A stretch of 64,000 nucleotides of DNA from Misgurnus anguillicaudatus (GCF_027580225.2 NC_073340.2:33933001-33997000), one strand, 5' to 3'; positions 1-11,888 are shown, counted from the stretch's first letter. Program-made: numbers and translations. Notes: generated by a model not told the origin, from the letters alone.

Positions 1-340
1 TGTTCATACAGTAGGTGGCTCGGCATTTTGCACGTTCTGGCACCTTGATGGTAAAACGCCGGATCCATAATAAAACTCCCCTTTAATTAAAGGTGTAGAG
101 AACGCAGACGAGAGGCGCATGACATATCGCCTGACTCCTCATATTCCTCTGTGGCTTTTCAAAGGATACTCCTTTAATATGGAGATTATGCTTATGTACT
201 TGTATTCACTTGAAAGGCATTTTCCTAATTTACTTTTTAATGACATGTAAATCTATTTATACTGAGGGTCTCAACTTTGAGGAAAGGCGCCGGTCCTGCT
301 CGCCGTAAAATCCATCGGTTTGAAAACGCGGAGGGAGGGA
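1..340. other. complex unique sequence, candidate conserved non-coding element
   Basis: No open frame of note and no repeat structure was seen. Base composition is balanced and the text is complex, unlike the AT-rich DNA that follows. It contains a perfect palindrome with a homeodomain core (80-93). The regulatory reading is inference only; alignment with other fish would decide it. Confidence 0.3.
80..93. promoter_or_regulatory. palindrome CCTTTAATTAAAGG with homeodomain core
   Basis: A 14-bp perfect palindrome centred on TAATTA, the classic core bound by paired or Antp-type homeodomain dimers. Seen directly; function is inference. Confidence 0.25.
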
Positions 341-1034
341 GGGCCTCCCGTTCTTGTTCTGTTAAAAATTTATACAGTCCATGTTAAATTTATTAATATT
401 GCTCGCTGTCATTCACTTTGCTGCACTCTAAGTGAAATGCGACTTGACGGCGAGCGCATTAAAGATGTATGTCATTGTATTCAACAAAGATTAATGAAGC
501 TCTGTAAGAGTAGCTGTATAGGAGAGAGCGAGAGTGATCAGAATTTGAATTCGCTGAATTAAACAAGGCCTAGTGCTGTGTAGTTTAACGTGCTTGTGGG
601 ATTTTACTTCGGTGAGAAAGGTTTGAGCACTATATAAATCGGTTAAAAAAGACCAAAAATATACATTACACAAGTTTGCAGGTGTCAATGCTTGGCCAGA
701 TTTTGGTATATTGCATGCCACATCTTTCCTGTTAAACCGAATATGCTATTATTTGTGTTCCTCTGACTCAATTTGTTTCCTGTAACTCATTGTGTTAGCA
801 ACACAACGGTCTTAGGTTTGACATACTGATTAAATATATAGCCTGAATGGACTGATAAGTCACTTTGGTTAAATGCATAAACAATAGGTCTGCGACATAT
901 ATCGAAATGATGCATATTGCAGCATGCATATCACAATTGGTTTGCAATGACTGAATGATTTTACAACTTCAAAAATGCATGTATAATTAAAGTTGCAAAT
1001 AGCAGAGAGCAGTTTTTCCAGTAAGAATGTAAAG
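341..1034. other. AT-rich unique sequence, nothing recognised
   Basis: Only short chance open frames on both strands. No repeats, splice signals or element ends were identified. Confidence 0.4.
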
Positions 1035-1806
1035 CAGTAGTTCTCAAACTTTTGAGAGTGCCCCTCCCTTCTCAGAGAAAATTCATGATGTAAAGCAGTG
1101 CTTCTCAATTATTTTCTGTCACGCCCCCCCTAAGAAGAAGTAAACATTTCGCGCCCCCCCAACTCTCCGCCGCGACTGTAAATAGTATAATTTGTCTATA
1201 AAATTACACATCTGCAAAACATTGTATCCTTATTAACATTGAGAAAACACAAAAAGAAAACAAAAAAAGAAATATTGATCAACTTACAACAAAGAATAAC
1301 TTTATTAACATTGTTTTTTAGTCTGTAACAGAAAAGACTTAAAATGCATCAATTTGCCTGTATAAAAAAAATCAATCCTTATATAAAGTATAATATTTTT
1401 TGACCATTTGATACTGAAAAATTAAATTAAATATAATCAATAAATAATAATAAAAAATTAAAGCGGCTTATCAGCGTGATTGGGGTGTAATGTCTTTAAG
1501 TGACAGTGCAAAAAAAATCACTTCCTGAAAAAGTATTTTCCCCGGGGGCTCGCGCGCCCCCCCTGGTGTTGCTTCGAGCCCCCCCTGGGGGTCCCGCCCC
1601 ACTATTTGAGAAGCACTGATGTAAAGCAATCTCAAACTTAAAATTTGAATTAAAAAAACATATTAAATGATACATTGTAGCGCTCTTAGTTGCTAGCTAT
1701 AATTTTCTGAGGTTTGATTAAACAGATTTAATAAAGTAATGTTTTTATAAAATAACTGAGCCTTTCCCTTGCACCATCTTGTGCTCCCCAAGTTTGGGAA
1801 CCACTG
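1035..1806. mobile_element. outer hAT-like non-autonomous transposon, split by a second hAT element
   Basis: The left end reads CAGTAGTTCTCAAACTT and the right end AGTTTGGGAACCACTG, which are inverted repeats with a few mismatches. The flanks are an 8-bp target duplication with one mismatch: ATGTAAAG at 1027-1034 and ATGTAAAT at 1807-1814. An 8-bp duplication and CAG...CTG ends are hallmarks of the hAT superfamily. There is no transposase frame. It is interrupted by the element at 1096-1618, which is therefore younger. Confidence 0.75.
1096..1618. mobile_element. inner hAT-like non-autonomous transposon
   Basis: Termini CAGTGCTTCTCAA and TTGAGAAGCACTG are perfect inverted repeats. The flanking 8-bp duplication ATGTAAAG (1088-1095 and 1619-1626) is exact. 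C-rich runs near both ends (such as around 1124-1160 and 1540-1600) flank an AT-rich middle. No transposase is encoded. It sits inside the hAT element 1035-1806, and its duplication repeats the outer element's own target sequence. Confidence 0.85.
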
Positions 1807-1873
1807 ATGTAAATGTTATTATCACTACATGTTAACAATACATTTAGGTTTAACTTAAATGGATGTTACAAGC

Positions 1874-2312
1874 TTAACTCATTCCCCACCAGCCTTTTTT
1901 TTTTAAAAAAGTTGCCTGCCAGCATTTTTTGTGATTTTCACAAAAGTTTCACAAAATGCCTTCCAGGATTTTTTTCTTCTAAAATATATAAACATACAAA
2001 TAAATCAAATGGAAGAACAGACCCTCTGCTTTCAGACAAACAAACAAACAAAACAGGAAAAAGTGTTTCATCCTATCTATATTTTTTTCTGCTCATAACC
2101 TCTTAAATATGGGTATTTTTCTTTAAAAAAGATTTTAGCAAAAAGCTGAAATAATTGCATTTTTGTGAAGGAATCCTGTCAGAGATCAGATTCAGAACAA
2201 CTATCAAAACATTTGCAGAGTTTAAAATTAGTAAATAACGTTTTGACGATTTTTATGCAAATGTTTTCTGTTAATTGAAGAGATTACTCGTCAATGGCGG
2301 GGAAAGAGTTAA
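1874..2312 (+). mobile_element. TTAA-targeted MITE, family CTCTTTC, copy A
   Basis: Flanked by TTAA at 1874-1877 and 2309-2312. The element runs from CTCATTCCCCACCAGCC to GGCGGGGAAAGAG, giving short inverted ends. Six copies of this family lie in the window (also 4875, 12347, 23612, 55790 and 58516). TTAA duplication is typical of piggyBac-type transposition; the superfamily is inferred. This copy belongs to the subfamily with a GAAGGAATC...AGATCAGATTCAG middle, shared with the copy at 55790. No transposase is present. Confidence 0.75.
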
Positions 2313-2343
2313 AATATCATCGTTTCTCATATTGTACATTGCA

Positions 2344-2799
2344 CACTGCAAAAACATATTTTCTTACTTGTCTTGTTTTCAGTACATATATTTAAAAATT
2401 CTTAAATCGGCATGTATTTGCCTGATAATTAAAATGACCTAGAAATAAGTCCAAGAATATACAATTTAAGTGAATTTGTGCTTAAAACAAGCAAAAAAAG
2501 AAAAAAAAATCTGCCAATGGGGTAAGAAAATTTGTCTTGAATTTTTCTTGAATTTAGTGTTTAAGAAAAAGGTTAACTTATTTCAAGATTTTTTTTCTTA
2601 CCCCATTGGCAGACTTTTTTGCTTTTTTTCTTGTTTTAAGCACAAATTCAACTAAATTGTATTTTTTTTTTTTTGTTTAAAACTAAACTTATTTTCTTAG
2701 GTAATTTTGCTTATCAAGAAAATACATCTTAATTTAAGATTTTTTTATATTTGTTCTGAAAACAAGACAAAAATTCAAAGTAAGTCATTTTTTGCAGTG
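2344..2799. mobile_element. fold-back MITE with CACTGCAAAAA ends, copy 1
   Basis: Begins CACTGCAAAAACATATTTTC and ends with its complement at TTTTTTGCAGTG. The two halves are an almost continuous long inverted repeat around a centre near 2565. Flanking dinucleotide CA on both sides (2342-2343, 2800-2801). A sister copy follows 23 bp downstream and a third, disrupted copy lies at 35463-36417. No coding capacity. The 2-bp target suggests Tc1/mariner-type mobilisation, but this is unproven. Confidence 0.75.
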
Positions 2800-2822
2800 C
2801 ATTATTTAGCAAGTTATCATTA

Positions 2823-3307
2823 CACTGCAAAAAATGATTTTCAAGAAAAATAAATCTAGTATTTTTGTCTTGTTTTCAGTACAAACATCCAAAAATTCTC
2901 AAATGAAGATGCTTCCTCCCGATGAGCAAAACGACCCAAGAAAATAAGTCAAGATTTTTTTACAAAAAGTATCAAATTTAAGTGATTTTGTGCATAAAAC
3001 AAGCAAAAAAATCTGCCAATGGGGTAAGCAAATTTTTCTTGCATTTTTCTTGCATTTTTCTTGAATTCAGTGTTTAAGAAAAATTTTCAAGATTTTTTTG
3101 CTTACCCCATTGGCAGATTTTTTTGCTTTGTTTTATGCACAAAATCACTTAAATTTGATACTTTTGGTCCAAAAACTAGACTTATTTTCTTGGGTAGTTT
3201 TGCTCATTAAGAAAAAGCATCTTCATTTAAGAATTTTTAGATATTTTTACTTAAAACAAGACAAAAATACTAAGAAAATGTTTTCTTGAAAATCATTTTT
3301 TGCAGTG
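2823..3307. mobile_element. fold-back MITE with CACTGCAAAAA ends, copy 2
   Basis: Begins CACTGCAAAAAATGATTTTC and ends in the reverse complement at 3307. Both sides carry the dinucleotide TA (2821-2822, 3308-3309). Arms of about 200 bp share motifs such as CTGCCAATGGGGTAAG and its complement. Transcripts would form a long hairpin. Same family as 2344-2799 and in near-tandem with it. Confidence 0.8.
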
Positions 3308-3309
3308 TA

Positions 3310-4483
3310 GCTCATCGCATTACCCTTCAATATCATGCAGCCCAAATAAATTTAAATGTAAAGTATAAAAAATGTAGATATTTCAATAGCTTCTGTATAA
3401 ATAATTTGAGTTTAACTTGCACTATAAATCTCTACCATCATGTGCTTAAGAAACAGTCGCTGCAACAGAAGCACAACGTTGGTGATTTAAAATGCTGTTT
3501 AAGTTTGTGAATTGAGTCTTATCTCTGTTTTCATCTGGATTCTACTTACAGTATATCTGCTTACTGTATATCTAACAATAATTACTCTCATTTGTTAAAA
3601 ATCAAACATCAAAAGCCTGCAGGTATTAGTTAGAGGAACATTTCCACTAGAGACACGGCGATGAGACACAGCATCTCTGCTCATGTTTTCTCCATGTCTG
3701 TTTGTGTGTGTGTGTGTGTGTGTCTTTACCACAGAGACTGTAGTGTTGTAGTATTGTAGTTGAGTGTCTCTCACACACATTTTCCCCTCTCAAACATTCT
3801 CACGTTGAGCTCTACCGCTTCTCTTTCCCCAGGCGCTCCTGTGTGCTGATGTCATATCCCCTGCAGCTGAGATGAGAAATTCACATCAGACCACAGGTGA
3901 AGTCCTTATGAAACCATGTTCATGTCTCTACTGTCTGCTCTCCTGCATACAGCTAGCTGTGAAAGGCTTTTATATCGTATAGTGCACAGGACTGTGCAAG
4001 GCTGGGATGGGTTTCAAACAGAATGAAAACTACAGTGGTGTCAAATGCACAGCATCCTAAAACACAACATTCATGGTGTGAGACACTGAGAAAATTTTAC
4101 ATTTACAAGATACAAAATTTTAAGGGGAGAAAATAAAATATTGTAAATCCTTTGGGAGGAAATAAAATGATTCTTCTGCATGGTGTGCATTCCCTCAAAC
4201 GCCTTCCCTACAAACAGCCGATTGTGTTGCAATTAAGATCGCACCAGAAAAACAAAACCAAGCAACATTTGCTGTTTGCTCAGCATGGTGAGGAACACAC
4301 AAGCATATTTTCATATGAGGTAAAGAAAAGCATTTACAAAGCTAATTTGGTTTTGCTGAAACCAACGTGAAGCGAGACTTCCAAAAGCAAAACCGAAAGC
4401 GAGGCGGTGTTCAGAGAAGGTGCGCTGCTTTCCCACTGCAGATGTATAATGCAAAGTAAGTGTTTCTTAGACGTTTCCTCCAG
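3310..4483. other. unique sequence upstream of the exon-like segment
   Basis: Apart from a (GT)n run no repeat was recognised. From about 3780 the text becomes more complex, with pyrimidine-rich stretches. No convincing exon is visible before 4484. Confidence 0.35.
3703..3722. repeat. (GT)n microsatellite
   Basis: About ten uninterrupted GT units. Confidence 0.95.
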
Positions 4484-4615
4484 ATAGATGTTTCTGAAAG
4501 ATCTAAAGCAAAGCCGGTTATGGGGCTGAGAGGGCTACCGTGGGCCCTGATGTTCAACGAGAAGATCAGTATAGATAGTCTGACGCTCAAGCAGAGAGAT
4601 GAACTTGTAAAAAAG
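4484..4615 (+). CDS. candidate internal exon, 44 codons, phase 0/0, product unknown
   Basis: A pyrimidine-rich tract ending CCTCCAG at 4483 is followed by 132 bp open in one frame and then by a good donor, AAG|GTAAAT, at 4616. The length is a multiple of three and both borders fall between codons, as in a cassette exon that could be skipped without a frameshift. The translation starts IDVSERSKAKPVMGLRGLPW and ends TLKQRDELVKK: charged, mixed, non-repetitive and protein-like, with a helical, Lys/Glu-rich end. I do not recognise the family. The open frame extends beyond both borders (4460-4669), as expected by chance. No partner exons were found, so it could be an exon of a gene with very long introns, a decayed exon or a chance frame. 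Confidence 0.4.
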
Positions 4616-4874
4616 GTAAATGTGACCCAGGTGAGCTCCTGCTTTTTAGAAACACCAATGCAGATCTAGAAACAAGCTCAGATGTTGCTCTTGACTAACT
4701 CATTGCAAATTAGTGCTTTAGCTCATTTTTACCCATTTTACTTGATGTATTTATGAGTGAAACAGGATATTGGGTAAAAAAATGTGGTACAAGACTTGAT
4801 TTTATCCATTAAGAATCAACAGCGTTGTGAGCCAACTTTACATAGCAGACTGGCCCTTGAAAAATAAGTCATTT
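4616..4874. other. unique AT-rich sequence
   Basis: No feature seen beyond the donor-like site at its start. Confidence 0.35.
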
Positions 4875-5384
4875 TTAACTCTTTCACCGCCAGCGTTTTT
4901 TAAAAAAGTTGCCAGCCAGCGCCAGCGTTTTTCATGATTTTCACAAAAGTTTAATGCCTTCCAGAAAATGTTCTTCTTCAAATATATAAACATACAATAT
5001 ACTAAATGAAAGAACAGACCCTCTGCTTTCAAACAAAACAAACAAAAAAAAAACGTTTCATCCTACCTTCAGTAGTTCTTTTGTAATCAGCTTTTGAATA
5101 TGGGTAGGTTTCTGCAAAAACACCATATTTTGAGCAAAAAGCAAAGATAATTCCATTTTTGTGACGGACTTTTCATAGAGATCCCATTCAGAGAGATCTT
5201 TAAAACAGACACGGACATGCAGCAGCTTGCCATAGGGCAATACTTCTGGTTTTAAAAAGTTGCGGAAGGGCGCCACCTAGTGGATAATAGCGGTATTGCG
5301 GAAAGACGGAAATACTCGTCATTGGCGGGGAAGCGTTTTCTCTTGATTGACGAGATATCTCGTCAATGGCGGGGAAAGAGTTAA
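4875..5384 (+). mobile_element. TTAA-targeted MITE, family CTCTTTC, copy B
   Basis: TTAA at 4875-4878 and 5381-5384 flank ends CTCTTTCACCGCCAGCG and GGCGGGGAAAGAG. Near the right end is a perfect palindrome, ATTGACGAGATATCTCGTCAAT split as an inverted pair around GATATC (5346-5367). The minus strand carries a 72-codon open frame (5058-5276) also present in copies C and F. There is no transposase, so it would need to be mobilised in trans. piggyBac-type is inferred from the TTAA target. Confidence 0.85.
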
Positions 5385-5501
5385 GGTGGAGTCAACACAA
5401 TCTCATGGCAATTTGTACGTATTTTATGAGTTGACTGATTTGTATGAATTCATATATAATGAAATTTTATGATTTACTTTCGCCCCTGGGCGTTGCGTTT
5501 A

Positions 5502-5856
5502 CTGTGCGTTCACACAAGACGCGGAAGAGGCGGCAAGAGCGAGACATTTACACAACCTGATCTCACGAATTTCCGTGGAATAGTCACAAAAATTTTAGCA
5601 AATTTTTCCGTGGCATCTACTTTTGCAGAAATTAAAAGGATCTTGTTGAAAGTGAGTGAGGAGGTCGAACAATCTGTTAAGTTTACTCAATTTGAGCTAT
5701 ATAAGCCCCTCCCATAACGTGAATTTATGCGTGAATTTCTCGAATAACTAGAATTTCGTGCTGAATGAAGCGAGTAAACTCAAAATGTTCAAGCATCCGA
5801 CTACGCGCGAACAGAGCGTTATTACAGCCTCTTCCGCATCTGGTGTGAATGCACAG
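5502..5856. mobile_element. Harbinger-like MITE with TTA target duplication
   Basis: The left end CTGTGCGTTCACACAAGACG and the right end, complementary to CTGTGCATTCACACCAGATG, form inverted repeats of about 29 bp with few mismatches. The 3-bp duplication TTA (5499-5501, 5857-5859) fits the PIF/Harbinger superfamily. The interior has an inverted, AT-rich core and a TATA-like string (CTATATAAGCCCC near 5697). A related but degraded terminus occurs at 27187-28066. No transposase. Confidence 0.7.
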
Positions 5857-5859
5857 TTA

Positions 5860-7347
<1,488 letters not shown>

Positions 7348-7476
7348 TTACATTTTGTAAAACCTGGACAAAATTATTTACAGATTTTTAAAATGTTCAA
7401 TATGTTTGCAGTTATCTGTTTCAACACCAAAGTCAAAAACAAACATACAACTGATTAATTTTATTCCTTTATATTA

Positions 7477-8704
7477 CAGTTTTTCTCAGTCGCTTGGTAC
7501 ATTTCTCGAATCATACTCACAATTTGCAAAACAGTAAGTGCATTTCTCACAACAATTTGTACAAATAGCAAAACATCATGGATAACCTGCAAAAGCCACT
7601 CTTTTACTCAAAATACTTAGTTCATCTCTCAAAATTAAATATATGTGTCAATGAACATGTCAGTGCCATCAGAATAACAAGTCATTGTGTCATTGTGTAC
7701 GGATAAGACAGTCAAATTGTTTAGTCATGTTGTCAATATAACAGTTTACTCTGAAGTGATGCTCTGATGTAAACTATGGCTAAAGTTTTGAGGACAAGTA
7801 TTGTAAATTGTAAGTTACACTTAGTATAACTTATGTGTGAATTTGATTGCAAGAGACTTGACAAAATTTACATTTACGCTTTTACTGTTTGTACTGTAAT
7901 TCGTTGAAAGACCATGTCATTGCCATAAAGAAAGATAAAGACAGCGCTGCAAGCACTGCATAGCATAAAGAGAAAAAAAGTAGAAATGTGAACATGATAG
8001 ATGTCTAAAAGATGTCTAACCATAGCCCAACAATAGATTATGCATATACTTTTAGAACATGTAAAAGAAATGAAAGCAAACACCTTGAACACACTTTGCT
8101 TACATGTTGGAATATCATACATCTTCAAGTTATTTTGGCAAAAATGGCATGTAACCCAATTCAAGGTTATTTAGGGTAGAAGTGGGTTACTCATTGCCGG
8201 ACTATATTGGGTCAATAGCTAGCAGTCATTTCAATGTCTCGGTTTTTGCTTGCTGGGGACGTTTCTGTCTGTTAGAGAAAGTCAAGATTCACCTGGGAGC
8301 AATTTACCAATTCAGGAAAGATTTAGAAAAAATGTCTAATGGAAATGTATAGAAATATGTTTGACCATATCCTGTATTTTGACAACATGTTCAACCATTT
8401 TGCATGTAAAGACTTATACTGTGAACTAATGCCTAAATGTTGTGGGGGGTGAGACTATTCAACAGAGACCCATTATAATACATTTTGATCAACATGACAT
8501 AAGCAACTGAAAATGTAGGAAACAACAGAGAATTGTACATAATCATTTGCATGGATATACTAAAGCATTTGCAACTTGTTCAAAGAAATGAGAAACTGCT
8601 TTTTTGATGTGCAAAAGTGACACAATGATGTGAGAATTGAACAAGCAGTTTTGAGAATTTCAATTCTGATCTGAGAAATGTACCAAAGCGACTGAGAAAA
8701 ACTG
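7477..8704. mobile_element. 1.2-kb transposon with long inverted ends and TA target site
   Basis: Left end CAGTTTTTCTCAGTCGCTTG and right end GCGACTGAGAAAAACTG are inverted repeats that continue inward with matches to GGTACATTTCTC. TA flanks both sides (7475-7476, 8705-8706). The interior holds no recognisable transposase; the longest frame (7874-8164, minus strand, 96 codons) is hydrophobic and Cys-rich without known motifs. The TA target suggests the Tc1/mariner group, but ends alone do not prove it. Confidence 0.7.
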
Positions 8705-8982
8705 TAATAATGTGCATTATTGCAAATATTTTCTAAAGTGAAAATGCATACTTGTATGAATTCTGTATCAAAAGGCCAGTAATATATTTTCCAGATAATT
8801 CAAAGAGAGGTAAAGCTCATAGAGAAATGGAAGTTAAAGCAATGAAATCATGAAATCATCAAGGGAATGAGCAGACTTATAGTGAACTTTCAAATCATTT
8901 CAATGCATTAGTTATCATCACTAGCTTTGATAGACACCAGACATGTGCTCATTACAGCGCAATACTACTGTCTGATCAAATC

Positions 8983-8985
<3 letters not shown>
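8705..8985. other. unique sequence
   Basis: Nothing recognised. Confidence 0.3.

Positions 8986-9028
<43 letters not shown>
8986..9028. repeat. (GA)n microsatellite
   Basis: About 21 uninterrupted GA units. Confidence 0.97.
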
Positions 9029-9032
<4 letters not shown>

Positions 9033-9529
9033 CTCTGTAATTATGATTTTTATTCAATCAAAACATTAAAATGCGTTGTTGCATCATATGTTTATAAATA
9101 CTGCTTTATTGTTTTTTACTGTGATCTCCAAATGGCAGGCTGGCACACTAAATTATAGGCATGTACACATTATAGGCTTTTGTAGCAACATTGCACCATC
9201 TTATCAAAAATATTAACATAAAAGCATACAAATCAAACCATTGAGCTATAATGTATTTGAATATTTCGATATTAATGGCCATAAAAAAATATGACACAAA
9301 ATACATCTATAAACCTAAAATCACTGCTAGAGAAAACAGGAATTTGTGTAATTGGCTTTTTGACTGATAATTGATATAAGATGTGACAACTAGCCCCAGT
9401 TTCCCATTTAGGAAAGTGTTTTTTGATACACTATGTATTTATGTTATCAGCACAGTACTTCTTTACTTTGGCAGCCACATATACAGATTTACTGTGAATT
9501 TTACACCAACATAGCAAATAAAAAAATCA
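9029..9529. other. AT-rich unique sequence
   Basis: No repeat or gene signal seen. Confidence 0.35.
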
Positions 9530-10300
9530 AGTGATTTAACTTCACCACAAAAGGAAACGGCAACCATTACCGCAATTAGTTATGCAAATGCTATGCTGTG
9601 ATTTCCGAAATTTTCCTTTCGTATGTGGCAGGGTATGGCACAGCATTAAGAAGTTAGGCGCCGGCATTATCTTTCAGGACAGAGGCCGCAAATTCCCTCT
9701 CTCAGGTGGATGATTAAAATCAATTAAATCACTCCGCCAATGCCAGCCTAGGGATTCTTCTGACGAATAAAATTATGCTAAAAAGAGAGAGAGAGAGAGA
9801 GAGCTAAAGAAAGAGAAAGCTTTGTGCCCTCCCCAGGCCTGTCTCAGCATCACTCTCCCCCACAAATGAGATTAAAATGTGCAGCGCTGGGATTTCAAAG
9901 GGATATTTTCCATAAGAACATAAAAAGTCCTCAGAAGCCAATGCAAAGAGTCATGCAGCAGGAAACACTGCCAGCCACACACACCGACGCTGCCAAAACG
10001 TTACGTGTAAATGCATGCACACGTTCTTTCTTTCGGCTTGTAAAGACATAAATAAACACAAACCCACCCGATTCGACAAACATTACCATAACCTTCTCTA
10101 TCGGAGCGAAGCAACCGTGACATGTAACCAAACAGGGCCACGTGGAGGTGACTTGATGTTTGTGTGTAGTTCTGGTTTCTCACTGTCACTCGGTGCTATT
10201 GTTCTTATTGTTTGTGACACTTGCATGTCTGTCAGTTAAGAGTCGCGGGCACAGATGAATGAACAGAGACGCTGTGTCAGCGTTGCAGACGTTTCTTGTT
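9530..10300. other. complex unique block, candidate conserved non-coding element
   Basis: A balanced, complex sequence between AT-rich neighbours. Visible factor-like motifs include an octamer-type site TTATGCAAATG near 9581 and clustered homeodomain-like strings GATTAAAATCAATTAAATCA near 9711. A short (AG)n lies at 9784-9803. Overlapping short frames on both strands do not look like protein. The enhancer role is inference. Confidence 0.35.
9784..9803. repeat. (AG)n short microsatellite
   Basis: About ten uninterrupted AG units within the unique block 9530-10300. Confidence 0.95.
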
Positions 10301-10404
10301 TGCCACTGACTGTTTGTATTGCCAAAGCATTTAGAGATGCTTTCAAGTGGTGAAAAATAAAGTAGTTAAGTTGCAACATAAATTCTCACACCTGTATTTG
10401 CATA

Positions 10405-10532
10405 CTTACATTAACATTTGTGGATTTGGCAGACGATTTTATTTAAAGCGACTTACAGTGCATTACAAGTCACACATTTTTATCGGCATGCATGGGTTCA
10501 AACCGGCATGCTCTACTACTGAGCTACACAGG
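10405..10532 (-). mobile_element. tRNA-derived SINE remnant (HAmo-like)
   Basis: Read on the minus strand it begins GTGTAGCTCAGTAGTAGAGC (tRNA A-box region), continues with a B-box-like GGTTTGAACCC and ends with CTGTAAGTCGCTTTAAATAA and CGTCTGCCAAAT. That tail is the pattern shared by fish tRNA SINEs of the HAmo kind and their partner LINE. The A and B boxes are too close together, so the anticodon-arm region is deleted and polymerase III transcription is unlikely. A second piece of the same head (10944-10987) was copied along with the adjoining tandem array. Confidence 0.65.
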
Positions 10533-10584
10533 TACATAAATAATATTTTTTTATATATTATTATTAATCCTTATATTATGTTCC

Positions 10585-11775
10585 GGGTCAATTTGACCCA
10601 TTTTGATTTTTAAGCTGTCAGGAAAAAAACAGTTAACCTGTCATTTTATTCTTGAGATTTTGTGACTTTTAGTCATTTATGACCCTGAAAATGCATGCAA
10701 AGTTTGGACAAGCTGATATGTTTTGAAGTGTACCTAAATAATTGTGAAACAATTTTAAAGGTTTGTGGGTCAATTTGACCAATTTTGATTTTTAAGCTGT
10801 CATTTTGACAGACATTTTGTCACTTTTTCTCATAACGGGCCATGAACGTGCGTGCAAAGTTAGGATACACTGATGTGTTTCGAAGTGTCTTTTTTACCAC
10901 AAATCATGTTTTTTTTTTACGATTTTGATGTTCGTGGTTCAATTGCATGGGTTCAAACCGGCATGCTCTACTACTGAGCTACACATGTACATAAATAATA
11001 TTTTTTATATATTATTATTAATCCTTATATTATGTTCCGGGTCAATTTGACCCATTTTGATTTTTAAGCTGTCGGAATGAACAGTTAACCTATGATTTTA
11101 TTATTGAAATTTTGTGACATTTACTCATTTATGGCCCTGAAAATGCATGCAAAGTTTGGACAAGCTGATATGTTTTGAATTGTACCTAAATAATTTTGTA
11201 ACAATGTTAAGGTTTGCGTGTCAATTTGACCCATTTTGATTTTTAAGCTGTCGAAATAAACAGTTAACCTGTGATTTTATTATTGAAATTTTGTGACATT
11301 TACTCATTTATGGCCCTAAAAAATGCATGCAAAGTTTGGACAAGCTGATATGTTTTGAAATGTACCAAACTCATTTTGTAACGATTTTAAGGTTTGCGTG
11401 TCAATTTGACCCATTTTGATTTTTAAGCTGTCAGGAAAAAAACAGTTAACCTGTCATTTTATTCTTGAGATTTTGTGACTTTTAGTCATTTATGACCCTG
11501 AAAATGCATGCAAAGTTTGGACAAGCTGATATGTTTTGAAGTGTACCTAAATAATTGTGAAACAATTTTAAAGGTTTGTGGGTCAATTTGACCAATTTTG
11601 ATTTTTAAGCTGTCATTTTGACAGACATTTTGTCACTTTTTCTCATAACGGGCCATGAATGTGCGTGCAAAGTTAGGATACACTGATGTGTTTCGAAGTG
11701 TCTTTTTTTACCACAAATCATGTTTTTTTTTCGATTTTTATGTTCGTGGGTCAATTTGACCCATATTTTTTAGTT
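10585..11775. repeat. tandem array of about 180-bp units, each with GGGTCAATTTGACCC
   Basis: The palindrome GGGTCAATTTGACC(C) or a close variant recurs near 10585, 10767, 11039, 11217, 11398, 11580 and 11748, about every 180 bp, followed by ATTTTGATTTTTAAGCTGTC. Units also share AAATGCATGCAAAGTTTGGA. A larger duplication is superimposed: the SINE head plus first units (10487-10942) recur from 10944. Two monomer types alternate, one with the GGACAAGCTGATATG motif and one with GGATACACTGATGTG. Confidence 0.85.
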
Positions 11776-11888
11776 CCAAGAAAACACAAATTAAATACAC
11801 TTATTGCGTATATGTTGGTGTTTTACTACTCTGGAAAGGGAAAAGTGAGCTTTTCTTTACTATTTTCAGTACTAATAAAGACTTTCTA

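Noticed and set aside
10405..10532. A functional tRNA gene
   Set aside because: A- and B-box-like sequences are present, but the anticodon arm is missing, no cloverleaf can form, and a SINE tail follows.
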